From Rutidosis leptorrhynchoides (Eukaryota > Streptophyta > Magnoliopsida > Asterales > Asteraceae): DNA of 64,000 nt. A model generated the notes under the pieces. It saw only the letters and a list, made by a program, of their open reading frames with translations, searched no databases and had not been told where the DNA came from. Positions within the stretch are counted from its first letter, which is position 1. Every line of letters starts with the position of its first letter. Below, one piece after another: positions 1-12,716 of this stretch. A program made the translations under genes and the position numbers. The DNA is taken from NCBI RefSeq assembly GCF_046630445.1, contig NC_092334.1:101751501-101815500 (forward strand), read 5' to 3'.

Positions 1-396
1 TACTCACCCTATGGAGAAGGGAAGAAGGTACTCCATATCATGAACCAAATCTACCACCTAACCTTGGAGTACTTGACCCGCTAACCGGCGAACCCGTTCG
101 CAACACCGTTTATACCCTTTTTGCAAGAATTTTTTTGTCTTGAGACTACCATTAACGGAACTAGAGAAGATATCCGACCTTTACCTCACACCGATAACCA
201 ACCAGGGTTAGTAGAAGAAGTTAAAGAACTCGGATCTCGAGTGTTAACTTTAGAGAGCACGGTACACAATTTGCAAGCACCTGCAGTATCACCAACACCA
301 GTAACATCACCAGCCTCAGCACCAACAGCACTAGTACCACCAACAACAACATCCGCGTCACCAGCTTCGACATCTCATTCTGTACCTCGAGTATAA
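1..396 (+). other. retroelement-associated reading frame, partial, unidentified
   Basis: The frame enters from outside the window and ends before 400. It encodes a stretch with a short possible coiled segment (VEEVKELGSRVLTLESTVHN) followed by a Pro/Thr/Ser/Ala-rich tail. I do not recognise a domain. It lies inside the internal region of element A, upstream of a purine motif at 635-652. In the two chromoviruses the same kind of motif separates the extra genes from gag, so this could be the end of an extra gene or of a gag. The frame is not clean throughout. Function unknown. Confidence 0.4.
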
Positions 397-1073
397 TCAT
401 CGTTCTACATGACGTTCTACATCATTTATTTTCATTCGACATAGCGATTATGTAATCTCTAATGTTTTAGAGATTATATATTCTTGTTCTAACGGTAAAT
501 CAAATGAGTTTAATATCATATTGACTCATTAAATCCATGATTACATCCAAAGAAAATATATAGGTATATATATATTTTTTTCATAAAGATTGTAATTAAA
601 AATTCTTTCGTACAAACTGTTAATGGTGAAAATATTTTAACGGGTAGGTAATACTTGAGGAATATTTAGATTTCACATTAATAAGTTACATTGTACATTC
701 TTCGAATCTAATTCAACAGTCATTTACTATCCTACTTACAACCACTGATATACGTATCCGTTCACCGCAGAATAATCATTTTCATCCAATTTTATATTTG
801 GATTTTGACCTATCAGAATCCAACAAGTGGCATAATGAAGAAAACATTGGACAAAATAAAATTTGTTAGAAACAAACAAATTAACTATGAGAAATTTTGT
901 TAAGAATCCACGCTAACTGTTCCTAGCTAACTGATTACATTTTATTTATCGCAATTTATTTATCGCATTTTATATTCTTGCAATTTTATTTATCGTCATT
1001 TAATTTCTGTTATTTATTTTTACGTACTTTAAATATCGAGACACGTATACAAGGTTTTGACCTATCATATCGA

Positions 1074-1208
<135 letters not shown>

Positions 1209-3134
1209 TGGAATAACCATAGACACTCTATATGCAGTAATGCTGGAGTTAGCTATACAGGGTTAAGGTTGATTCTACAATAATATATATACTTTGAGTT
1301 GTGATCGAGTCTGAGACATGTATACGGGTCACGATACGTATTAATTAATTCCAATATTATATATTAAACTATATATGAATTATTGGACTGTTAAATTGTG
1401 GACTATCGACTGTGGACTAATAACATTGGATAATTAAAATGAATTAAAATATTGAATATAACATATGAAACTAAACAATTCTTCAAGTTTGCCACTTGAT
1501 TTCATCCTAAACTTCATTTGTATCTTGACGATTACAATCTGCATTCAAATCTTTCATGATTCTTGAAAACACCTCAATCGAGAGGATAAACCAACCGCAC
1601 TTCATCTACGGAAGAAAAGATCGATGCATATAGTTATGCACCTGAAAACACTCGAAACCTGAGTAAACGTTTAACACGTATCTGTGCTAGCTCCATGGGC
1701 ATTGTTATTACCGAAAATCACTTTGTAATTCCTTTTCAAAGTAGCAAATTTTTTCACAGCTCCAGCAAATCAACTTCAACTTTTCGTTCGAAACAACCAT
1801 ATCGTAATTTTGATATATATGCGTGCTCTTTATTGTTACCGGGAAACCTTTTATATTCCACCATATTACCATCAACGTTTAATCATCTAAAAACATAATT
1901 CTCTTGAAACCACCTCGGATTAATAACCGATGACCCAGATATGGTAGCATTAAATGCAGAGGAAACAGCAAAATCGTAGATGGTCTAAACGGCCAAAAGT
2001 TTGATAATAAAGAATGGAATGTTCGGAACGCTCGATAGAAAATTTGGTACTGAAAACTAGATTGAGCTAACCATGAAGGAGACCAAGGACAAATACAGGG
2101 ACCAAACCCTATATTCAAAGAATCCAGGTAATTCTGGATCCGATGAAATCTTTAGAGAATATCCTGCTTCGAAGTCATGTTAAAATCTTGCGAAAAATCT
2201 TTCTTCATCAACCTTCGATCTTAGAAATTCCAAAAATATCATCATAAATATCTTCGATATTTCTGAGGATATTTTCATAAGTATTCTTGTCCGAAATCAT
2301 TTATCTCTTCGCGATATCAGTGTTATATCATAAAGGAAACTGTTTAGTTTCTAAAATCTGAAATCTTCGAGTTTGAAGTATGAATGTTTTCGAAGTAGTG
2401 TTGGGAACTGAAGCATGAGTTAGTATAATATAATGACACTTGATCAACGTGATTATATTACAGTAATTCATGCTGAGTTTCTAATGAAACATGATGATTC
2501 ACAGACCATAACGTCATCATGTGCCATGTTACGCGACTCTTACATTCTATCTAATCTCTAAACATATCAAGAACATAATTTCTTGATAATTCTGTCTTTT
2601 CTCTTGAATTCTGGTAATTTAACCAATCAAGATCGTGCTATTATTATTTCTTCCTTAGAACATTAGTCATGTTCATTCGAAACTCCATACTTACGAATTC
2701 TGAACCATTATTCGCTGACTTAAAGTCGAGAAGAGAAAACAAAAGGATGGAACTCCAAAATATAAAGGAAATAAAGAGGGTGGATTTATAATGAAATATC
2801 CGACAGAGCAATCAAAACAGATTATCGCATTTAACCAAAGAAGATCCTATTCTTTAATCTCCGAAGAATCAAATTTTATTCAGATTTTAAAGATTTCTTT
2901 AAATCCCTTGAATTCCAGAAATCCACCGTGACTACGTTAAAAGTTAAATTTCTATCTCAAACTGTTGTGACAGCTACCCTCGTACGCTTCACATAATCGA
3001 ATCATTTTATCTACATTACTCAGTAATGATGAAACTCTATTTATCAACTCATATTCGTCATGAAAACAGTTTTATGGTTAACCATGACGACCTTACTCAA
3101 ATTTCGAGATGAAATTTCTTTAACGGGTAGGTAC

Positions 3135-3305
3135 TGTGACGATCCGGAAATTTCCGACCAAATTTAAACTTTATCTTTATATTATTCCGACACGATAAGC
3201 AAATTTTGTTAAGTTAAATCTCAAGAAAATTTAAATTGTGTTCATACATTCAAACCTCGACCAAATTCAGACGATTCACGAACCGTTATATATAAATAAA
3301 TATGT

Positions 3306-3352
<47 letters not shown>

Positions 3353-5544
3353 CTTAAAAATATTAATAAAGTATTAAACGTATAATACTTTACATGAATG
3401 TATTTGTTTCAATATGTTTATCGATGGAATTAGAAGATAATATCAAATGATTGATTTATCAGATACATTGTGATATGATTACGGGTCTATGTTATAAGGT
3501 CCACTGTGATTTAAGAAATCTATTCTTTTTGACGACATTCGGAAAATGGTTAAGTGATTTATAAGTAAGAACGTGGAGTGTAAATAACTTAGACGTTGGA
3601 TATCGATAAGTTAAGTAACTCGACATTTTTCATTAAGATTATTTCATACGTTTATTTAACCTTTGAACTTTATCGCATGCTTCACCAACAGACTGTAATT
3701 TAAAAACTTGAAACCTATTATGAAAATATATGATTTTACTTTTCTAAAACGTTTTATGATATAATGATTTCCATTATTTTAACATTTAAACAAAATGCTT
3801 CTTAAATATATTTAGTTTTGGAAAACAAAATTATCATATTTATTTGATTTAGTTTCAAACGTACAAAAACGTTTTCAGTTTAAAAAGAACTTTATTATTA
3901 AAACGTATATAACTTTTATAAATATCTAGAACCACTTCTAACAACTCATTACTTAACCAGTATGATAAAGATAACGATATTTATATTTTATTTTATTAAA
4001 TATATATAACGATTTAAATTAATATTATATATATTTATACGCGTATTATACGTACATAGTTTTATACTTTTACTATACTTAAAATTTACCTTTGCTATAT
4101 TTTTACTTTACCTTAACTTTAATAATTCATACTTTAATAATTCACTTTAATAATTCATACTTTAATAATTCACTTTAATAATTCATACTTTAATAATTCA
4201 CTTTAATAATTCATACTTTAATAATTCACTTTAATAATTCATACTTTAATAATTCACTTTAATAATTCATACTTTAATAATTCACTTTAATAATTCATAC
4301 TTTAATAATTCACTTTAATAATTCATACTTTAATAATTCACTTTAATAATTCATACTTTAATAATTCACTTTAATAATTCAAAAATCTATTATAAATAGA
4401 ATTCAATGGGTTTCATTATTTGATAGAAACTTGAAAATATTTTCTCTAAACTCTCTCAATCGATTTACATATATATATTTACTCCGTATTATTTCAAGAT
4501 ATTATCAGTATACATAAAATATTACGACGGAGTGTTGTCCGAGTGATTTCGAAATTGTTTTTCGAGCGGGACAGAGCTAAGGAAATTATGGGTTAAAACT
4601 ATGGAGGTTATGGGTATGGTTCGGGAGTATTGCTCGTGAGTCAAACTAGTGTTTATCATCTCCGTTGCGTCTACATACTTTTCCTGCAATATTGATACGT
4701 TCGTGAATCCAAGGCCAACATTGCACTTGATCAATGACGTCATATGTATTTTTACTACAAAATACAGTATTGTGAGTTTCATTTGCTCCCTTTTATATAT
4801 ATTTTTGGGACTGAGAATACATGCACTGTTTTTATAAATGTTTTACGAAATAGGCACAAGTACTAAAACTAATTCTACGTGGGTTTAAACCAAAAATATA
4901 CCCTTAGCTTGGTAACATTAAACTACTTGTCTATGTACGGTAGGCGCGAATCCTAAAGATATATCTATTGGGCCTGACAAACCCCATCCTGACTATGGGA
5001 TGCTTTAGTACTTCGAGGTTATTTTAAACACACCTGATATAGTGTACTTCAGAGGGTAAAACATGAACGTTAAGGCTTGTTACCGGGTGCCTACAACTTA
5101 TAGAATACTTTTATACACTTGCGAGTGTACATATATTTATAAACGGAAATCTTGTGGTCTATTAATATATTGAAATGATTGTTATGATAAACCTATGAAC
5201 TCACCAACCTTTTGGTTGATACTTTAAAGCATGTTTATTCTCAGGTATTAAAGAAATCTTCCGCTGTGCATTAGCTCATTTTAAGGATATTACTTAGAGT
5301 CATTCATGGCATATTTTGAAAGACGTTGCATTCAAGTCATTGAGTTCATCAAGATTATTATTAAGTCAATTATAGTTGGATGTATTATGAAATGGTGTGC
5401 ATACCGTCAATTTTCATTGTAAAGAAAGTTTGTCTTTTAAAAACGAATGCAATGTTTGTAAAATGTATCATATAGAGGTCAAATACCTCGCGATGTAATC
5501 AACTATTGTGAATCGTTTATAATGTATATGAACGGGTCCTTTCA
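3135..5544 (+). mobile_element. 3' LTR of element A (Ty3/Gypsy)
   Basis: It begins TGTGACGATCCGG immediately after the purine block and ends with gggtcctttca, a TG...CA pair. Length is 2,410 bp. Blocks shared with the chromovirus LTRs mark it as related: gggactgagaatacatgc, gcgaatcctaaagata, an acceptor-like ttattctcagg and a gaggt...acctc hairpin near the end. It contains a 28-bp minisatellite and an AT run at about 3300-3349. The sequence after 5544 belongs to a different repeat, so the element inserted there. A start of the same LTR family lies at 62979, and a reverse-strand solo copy at 5730-9469. Confidence 0.85.
4116..4380. repeat. 28-bp minisatellite inside LTR, about 9.5 copies
   Basis: Two variants, ACTTTAATAATTC (13 bp) and ATACTTTAATAATTC (15 bp), alternate strictly to give a 28-bp higher unit repeated about nine and a half times. 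I saw no mismatch between units, so the array is young or is kept uniform. Confidence 0.95.
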
Positions 5545-6863
5545 TAGAGAGCTTGGATCGTTTTCACACAAGTTATAAGGTCACAAAGCTAGAAAGCTTG
5601 AACCTTTAGTGTTCTTGAAGACCTTGAAGCATAAAGCTTAGATCTATAAGTTACATGAAGACCATAAACACAAGTTTTGATCTTTATAACAAAATAATGA
5701 GATCATAAGTTAGGAAACTTAGATCCAATTGTAAGGACCCCTCCTAATCCATCCGGACGAAGTCCATATCGATTATAAACGAATCACAACAGTTGATTAC
5801 ATCGCGAGGTACTTGACCTCTATATGATACATTTTACAAACATTGCATTCATTTTTAAAAGACAAACTTTCATTTCATTGAAAGTTGACGGCATGTAAAT
5901 CATTTCATAATACATCCAACTATAATTGACTTAATAATGATTTTGATGAACTTGAAGACTCGAATACAACGTCTTTTGAAATATGTCATGAATGACTCCA
6001 AGTAATATCTCTAAAATGAGCAAATGCACAACGGAAGATTTCTTTCATACCTGAGAATAAACATGTTTTAAAGTGTCAACCAAAAGGTTGGTGAGTTCAT
6101 TAGTTTAACATAAACAATCATTTCATAATTTTTAATAGACCACAAGATTTCATATTTCTATTCCTCATAAACATACGTCTCATGCATAGAGACAAAAATA
6201 TCATTCATATGGATTGAACACCTGGTAACCGACATTAACAATATGCATATAAGAATATCCCCATCATTTCGGGATCCTCCTTCGGACATGATATAAATTT
6301 CGAAGTACTAAAACATTCGGTACTTTGGATGGGGCTTGTTGGGCCCGATAGATCTATCTTTAGGATTCGCGTCAATTAGGGTGTCTGTTCCCTAATTCTT
6401 AGATTACCAGACTTTATAAAAAGGGGCATATTCGATTTCGATAATTCAACCATATAATGTAGTTTCGATTACTTGTGTCTATTTCGTAAAACAGTTATAA
6501 AACAGCGCATGTATTCTCAGTCCCAAAAATATATATTGCAAAAGCATTTAAAAAGGGAGCAAATGAAACTCACCTAATGTATTTTGTAGTAAAAATACAT
6601 AGAACGACATTGAACAAGTATATGGTTGGCCTCGGATTCATGAACCTATATCAATTGTATATCTATTAAAACATATAATAGAACTATCACATAATTTCAT
6701 TTATATATATATATTATTTATATATTTATTGTTATATAAAATTTATACTAAATTCCATTTAAAACCTATACTTATATTATATCTTAATTTTTATATTATG
6801 TGTATTTATTTTGTAAATATATTTAAAATAATTAGTATCCATACATTTAGTTATCTTAATATA

Positions 6864-6995
<132 letters not shown>

Positions 6996-7373
6996 TAGTA
7001 TTATATTTAAAAATCATTAGTTTGTTATATGTATTTATTTATATATAAACATGTTAATAGGTTTGATATATAGTTATATGAGATATTAATATGATTATAA
7101 TATAGTAATAAGTATATTTTTACATACAAGATATTTATCTTGTAAAAAAAATTGTTTTGATAATATTGATTCTTTTGATAAAAATAATAATAATAATAAC
7201 TTTATTAATAACGATAATATAATACTAATAATAAAATAATAATGATAATAATAATACTAATAGTATTTATGTTACTAAATATAATAATACTTATCTCAAT
7301 ATTAATAATAATATTTATTTTTGTAATTATAATCGTAATAATAATTATAAATGATATTTACTACTTGTATTAA

Positions 7374-7374
7374 A

Positions 7375-7455
<81 letters not shown>

Positions 7456-7506
7456 CTTTATAACATTAATAATAACACTAATAATAATAACACTAATAAT
7501 CATGAC

Positions 7507-7544
<38 letters not shown>

Positions 7545-7560
7545 TCATAATAATAATAAA
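7374..7560. repeat. (AAT)n microsatellite, pure then interrupted
   Basis: A pure AAT run to about 7455, followed by interrupted AAT/AAC/GAT triplets to about 7560. Its surroundings (7180-7640 and 8640-8960) are loosely AAT-rich on both sides. Poly-Asn and poly-Ile frames here are artefacts. Confidence 0.95.
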
Positions 7561-7639
7561 AATCATAATAATCGTAATATCTAATAATATTAATACTAAT
7601 ACATAATATTAACATAACAATAATAACAATAATAATAAT

Positions 7640-7775
7640 AATAGAAGTAGGAAACTACCTCAAGTGAAAATGGGTTCTAAAAACAAAATCTGACAGGCCC
7701 TGGATTCGAACCTGTGACCACAGGTTAACCCGAACACACACTCAACCATGCCTCCAAACTTGTCTTTCTGAATAT
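7640..7775 (-). mobile_element. tRNA-derived SINE-like segment
   Basis: On the reverse strand there is a perfect polymerase III B box, GGTTCGAATCC, about 30 bases downstream of an A-box-like tggttgagtgtg. The left edge runs into an ATT-rich tail, as SINE tails often do. It lies inside the solo LTR and its relative at 3135-5544 does not obviously contain it. The clover-leaf arms of a real tRNA are not convincing, so I call it SINE-like. Ends are approximate. Confidence 0.4.
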
Positions 7776-9246
7776 GTAATCGACTTATATCTATATATTT
7801 AATATAACCACCTGTTTTCAATCTTCTTCTTCTACAATTAAACAACCCAAACCCTTTAACCATACAGAGTGTTTTATGAATTGAATTAAGACTTTCCAAC
7901 AGCATATAATCACTCTATATCTGCCTTGGAACGGTAAAAAAAATAAAAAATAAAAATTTTTTTGCTGTTACTACAGCTCGTCGAGGATAAAAAAAAATTG
8001 AATTTGATTTTTGGTAAGGTTTTAGCCTAAAGTTACAACACCAAACTTGTTTCTAATCGTTCCTATAAGCTATTAGAATCGTCAATTTAACTAAAAACTT
8101 CAACATGAATACGAATTTTTGCCAAGAACGAACTGGTTGACTTTTTATTTGAAGGTTTGACTTTAAAAATTCGAATTCGTTACAAGAATTTGGAATCTCA
8201 AACTTTACAGAAAGATTAAACGAACTCTTTCTAATAAAATTGCATTATTAGATTTTTGAATAAGACTCGAATTCGATATTTTGCAAAAAAGAAGAAGAGC
8301 AGAGAAGGAACGGGTTTGGTTTATTAATTTTTGTTTTCTATTCTAACAATTACAGTTGTATACATCATATAGCGATAATATGGATAATAATTCAACAATT
8401 GGAGCAGTTAAACTTAATTGTTATTTAGTGGTTGCTGGTCGACAAACTATCACAGACCAACAGGAAGTAAGAAAATAAGAGACAGATGGATATCGCGTAC
8501 ATATATACCTGTGTTTATATTATTATTAGTTCTAATATTTGTATATACCTATACCTATATGCATTTATCTGTATTTATAAATTATATGTATTTATATATA
8601 ACAATTAAACATATTAACTAATACATAGACTTATAACAATAATATTACTCTTAATATTATAATCATTAATGATAAAATTTATGGTAATATAATGGTAATA
8701 ATAATATTATTATTATTATTAGTAATGATAATAATAACTATAACTATAGAATTTATAACAATAATATTATTTATAATAATACTAATATTGTTAATGATAA
8801 TAATATTTTTAAAAATAATAATACTTTACAATATATATTTATATATGTATACATATATATAACACTTTATATCCATTTGTTATATGTCAAAAATATTATT
8901 ATTAATAATACTAGTATTGATATTACTAATGAAAGTAATAATAATTCTATTATAACAACTACATTAAAAGTTTTAATTTAATATATTGTGATTACCTTTT
9001 ATTGATTATATAATATAACTATATAATATCTATTATGTAATATCTTATATTGAATATCAAATTCTTTTACATTCTCATACATATACATCGTACATATACT
9101 ACTTATGTACAGAAATTGTATATATTTATATATAGATTCATTTTAACAACAACTTAATCATTTTATATATATTTTATGTTTTCAATTCTAATGGTTTAAA
9201 GTGTGTTTTATTAGTTGAAGATATTATTTATATACACTTGTATTTA

Positions 9247-9250
<4 letters not shown>

Positions 9251-9290
<40 letters not shown>
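9251..9290. repeat. short (AT)n run followed by (TTTA)n
   Basis: An AT tract, then about five ttta/tttatt units to about 9307, near the U3 end of the reverse-strand solo LTR. Confidence 0.85.
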
Positions 9291-9293
<3 letters not shown>

Positions 9294-10561
9294 TTATTTA
9301 TTTATTTACACACAACAGTTCGTGAATCGTCCGGAATAGTCAAATGGGTAATCAATTACATGAACAAAGTTTCAAAGTTTTTGATACTCAATATTACAGT
9401 CTTTGCTTATCGTGTTAGAAACATTAAAGATAAAATTTAAATTTGGTCAGAAATTCCCGGGTCGTCACACCAATAAAAGATATGAAGATTCAAGCTAGAA
9501 AGCTTGAATCTTGGTTGTTCTTGAAGATCTTGAAGCATAAAGCTTGGATCTTTAAGTTACATGAAGATTACAAACACGAGTTTGAATCTTTATAACAAAA
9601 TAGCAAGATTAAAGTTAAAAGATATAGATCTACAAAGTAGGTGAAGATTCAAAGCTAGAAATCTTGAATCTTCCATGTTCTTGAAGGATTCAAATCCAAG
9701 TTTGAATCTACAAGATGTAATCAAGATCAAAGCTAAAAAGCTAGACCCATGATGATGATGATGATGAATTCGTGAGAGAGAGAGGAAGAAGAATAAGAAA
9801 AATCAATACTTACACTTTTTAGAGAGAGAAAGAACTAGAGAAAGAATTAGAGAGTGAGTGTGTGTGAATTACAAATGAAAGTAAGTGTAAAATGGATGGA
9901 ATAAGGCTTGTATTTACAGGTGGTGAGGGTGTGGGGAGGGGTACATGGCCGTGGGTTATGGGGAGAACAAGGAGGGACACCTTTTTGCTTTTTGGTTAAT
10001 GGTTGTCTAAAGTTGGTGCTTATGTTAGGATCCCATGCAACATTAAGGATAATACTTGACATAAATGCTAGTATGTTCCCTCTAATAAATGAGCATTTGT
10101 CTTGCTTATTAATGGGTCACTAGCTATTAATAATTGGGCTAATTAAATAGTCCACTAACTAGTATAGGGTGGGCTAAGGCCTAACAAGGTAGAAAGTCCA
10201 ACAAGACTAACTAGTAAGCATAAGTAAATTACTACGCGTAATTAAGCATCCAAAAACCCAAGTAATTATTATTATAAAATAATAATTAAGATTTCGTAGT
10301 CAAATATTCTGATTACGACAAAAGTTAAACGTGTACGCAGTACGCAGTTTGTTCGTAACGTCAAGTGACACTAACGGTCATAAAGGTTTCCGGTGATCAA
10401 GTTAAGTATCCTACGTACCTAAAGGCACGTTTTAACACATAAATGAAAGTAAGCCATGTGTATAAAGATTCCAGAGTATAAAGTAGCACAGTACGCACAA
10501 ATACGCAGTTTCACAAAAATCACAAGGCACAAAAACAAGTCGAAAAAGCCGGGTCGTTACA

Positions 10562-11284
10562 TGGCTTTTGTGTGAATGTAACTATTTCTCCTTGAAGTCT
10601 CACAGCTTTAGATGTCAGAAAGAATTGTTTAAGAAATTTTTCAACTAAAACATCTCATGTATCAATCGCCCCTTCAGGTAACGATTCTAACCAATCTTTG
10701 GCTTCTCCCTTTAAAGTCCAGGGAAATAACATGAGATAGATCTATTCATCCTCAACTTCTCTGATTTTGAATAGAGTGCAGATCCTATTAAAGGTACGAA
10801 GATGTTCGTTTGGATCTTCCTTTAGCGCACCACTAAATTAGCATTGATTAGTTACCATGTGTAGCATTTGTCCTTTGATTTCATAATCTGGCGCATTAAT
10901 GTCTGGTTGAGTAATTGCATGACCTTGGCTAGTGCGTGTGGCTCTTATTCGGTCTTCCATACTTAGAGGTTCTGTTACTTCCATAATTAAAATTATTGAA
11001 TCTGAATCACTAGAGGATTCTGATTTAATAGTTTCTTCCTCGACAATCTCTGGATGAGTAATTTGTGGTTCCGGAGGAATAATTAGTGGTTCAGGATCTC
11101 TGAATTGTCCTTGAATATCCTCCGGGTTCTCAATTGTGAGGTCGGGTTCAAAAAATGGATTATCGAAAATTTGAATTGGAGTACATGGTCGACTAGATGA
11201 TGATTCTAAAGAAAAATCAACAGCGATAATATTGGCTAGATGTCTTGATCGGGTTACAGGTGGTGAACGTTTTGCTCGGTGCAT
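10562..11284 (-). pseudogene. gag of Athila-like Ty3/Gypsy element, partial, broken
   Basis: Reading leftwards from 11284 the protein opens with a basic PPVTRSRHLANI segment and a long acidic Pro/Glu-rich stretch. It then shows a retrotransposon gag domain (DPNEHLRTFNRICTLFKI, LMLFPWTLKGEAKDWLESLP, FFLTSKAVRLQGEIVTF). Its left end is cut by the reverse-strand LTR starting at 10561. It is a fossil with a few breaks. The upstream leader, primer site and LTR lie to the right in the order expected for a reverse-strand element. Confidence 0.75.
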
Positions 11285-11959
11285 TCACTGAATATCCTAT
11301 TAGTTATAAAGATAAAAATTATATAAGTTATCAAATTAATAGACTTTTCTACTTTTGCCCACGTTTCGAATAGCCAAAAGATGCAGCAGGGAGCCAGGAT
11401 CCTTTAAGTTGGAAAATCCACAACTCAGCCACTAACAAATCCAACTATTACTACGAAGCTGAAAATTTGGATGTCTATCAATTTAACCACTTAAAATAAT
11501 TTTTTGTCGAAATTTAAAGAAAATAAAGAAAATTCTATATCCAAAAAACTAGAGCGTCGAAATGAAAAAGAAAAGTGCGTCGAAAAATAAGAGGTCGAAA
11601 AATAAAAGGTTGAAAAATAATAAAAAGAAAGTGAGGCGTCGAAACTTAAAAGACTAAAAACTAAAAATTAAAACTTGCGTCTAAAGGTATTAAAGCTTAA
11701 AAGAATTCTATATCCAAAACGGTAATAACTTAAAAGGCACTAAAATTTATTTAAAACTAAAACGATAAGCGACGTCGTAAAATTCTAAAGTGCCTAAATC
11801 TTAATCTAAAGAAAAAGCACTTAAGGAATTTTACGGCAAAGCCTAAGAATCTAGAAATAAAAATAAACTACGACAAAATACTAGTCTTAAAACTAATTAC
11901 GAACGATAAAAATACAAATATTACGAATAAACGATTACAAAGATATAATTAAATAAAAC

Positions 11960-12033
<74 letters not shown>

Positions 12034-12689
12034 TATATTATATAAAAGTATTAATCTATATATTTAATAATAATATTTAAACTTAAAATAACAAATTATA
12101 TATTAAAACTAGAAATATAAATATGTTTAATAAATAAACCCTAAATAATAATAATAATTTAATTAAACCCTAAAGATTTAAATAATATAAATAATTATAA
12201 AACCTAATCGTAATTAATGTCAGAGGTATGTGGCCTGCCCAGACAGATCATGCGACCGCATGATGTTTGGTCTACTGGGTCATGCGATCACATGGCCCAA
12301 GATTTCCTGATGCCATCCGGGTTTTTAACAGGCTTCGGCCCAGTTACTTATTATTTTTTTTTATTTTCTGAATTAACTTTATAAAAAATATTATGTAATT
12401 AAACTAAAAAATATTACTTATTAGTTTTATAACTCTAAAATATAAACTCTTTTTTTTAATTTTATAAAATAATAGATAGCTAAATTTTATAAAATAAAAA
12501 TAAACTTGTATTCTAAAAACTTAAAATAAAAAATACTTTTATAAACAAAATCTTAAAAATATAACTATTTTTTATATTTAATTATTTATTTATTTATTTA
12601 TTTATTATTTTTAACACTTATTATAAATACAAAATATTTTTACGAAATAAGAAATAATATATTTTTACAAAAATATAGCGTTTTTCACC
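11285..12689 (-). other. untranslated leader of the Athila-like element
   Basis: Lies between primer binding site and gag on the reverse strand. It is AT-rich, with gtcgaaaaataa-like repeats at 11560-11650, an AT microsatellite at 11965-12028 and two palindromic CATGCG-type motifs at 12249-12295. No coding potential seen. Confidence 0.6.
11965..12028. repeat. (AT)n microsatellite
   Basis: About 64 bp of AT dinucleotides in the leader of the Athila-like element. Confidence 0.9.
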
Positions 12690-12716
12690 GAGTCCCCGGC
12701 AGCGGCGCCAAAAAAT
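12688..12716 (-). other. primer binding site of the Athila-like element
   Basis: On the reverse strand the sequence reads TTGGCGCCGCTGCCGGGGA, the tRNA-primer site typical of Athila/Tat-type plant Gypsy elements. It sits immediately inside the LTR. Confidence 0.8.

Noticed and set aside
7345-7584. Poly-Asn / poly-Ile frames on both strands
   Set aside because: Translation of an AAT microsatellite inside a solo LTR.
7660-7790. A functional tRNA gene
   Set aside because: The T-loop/B box is perfect but the acceptor, D and anticodon arms do not fold convincingly; SINE-like is the better reading.
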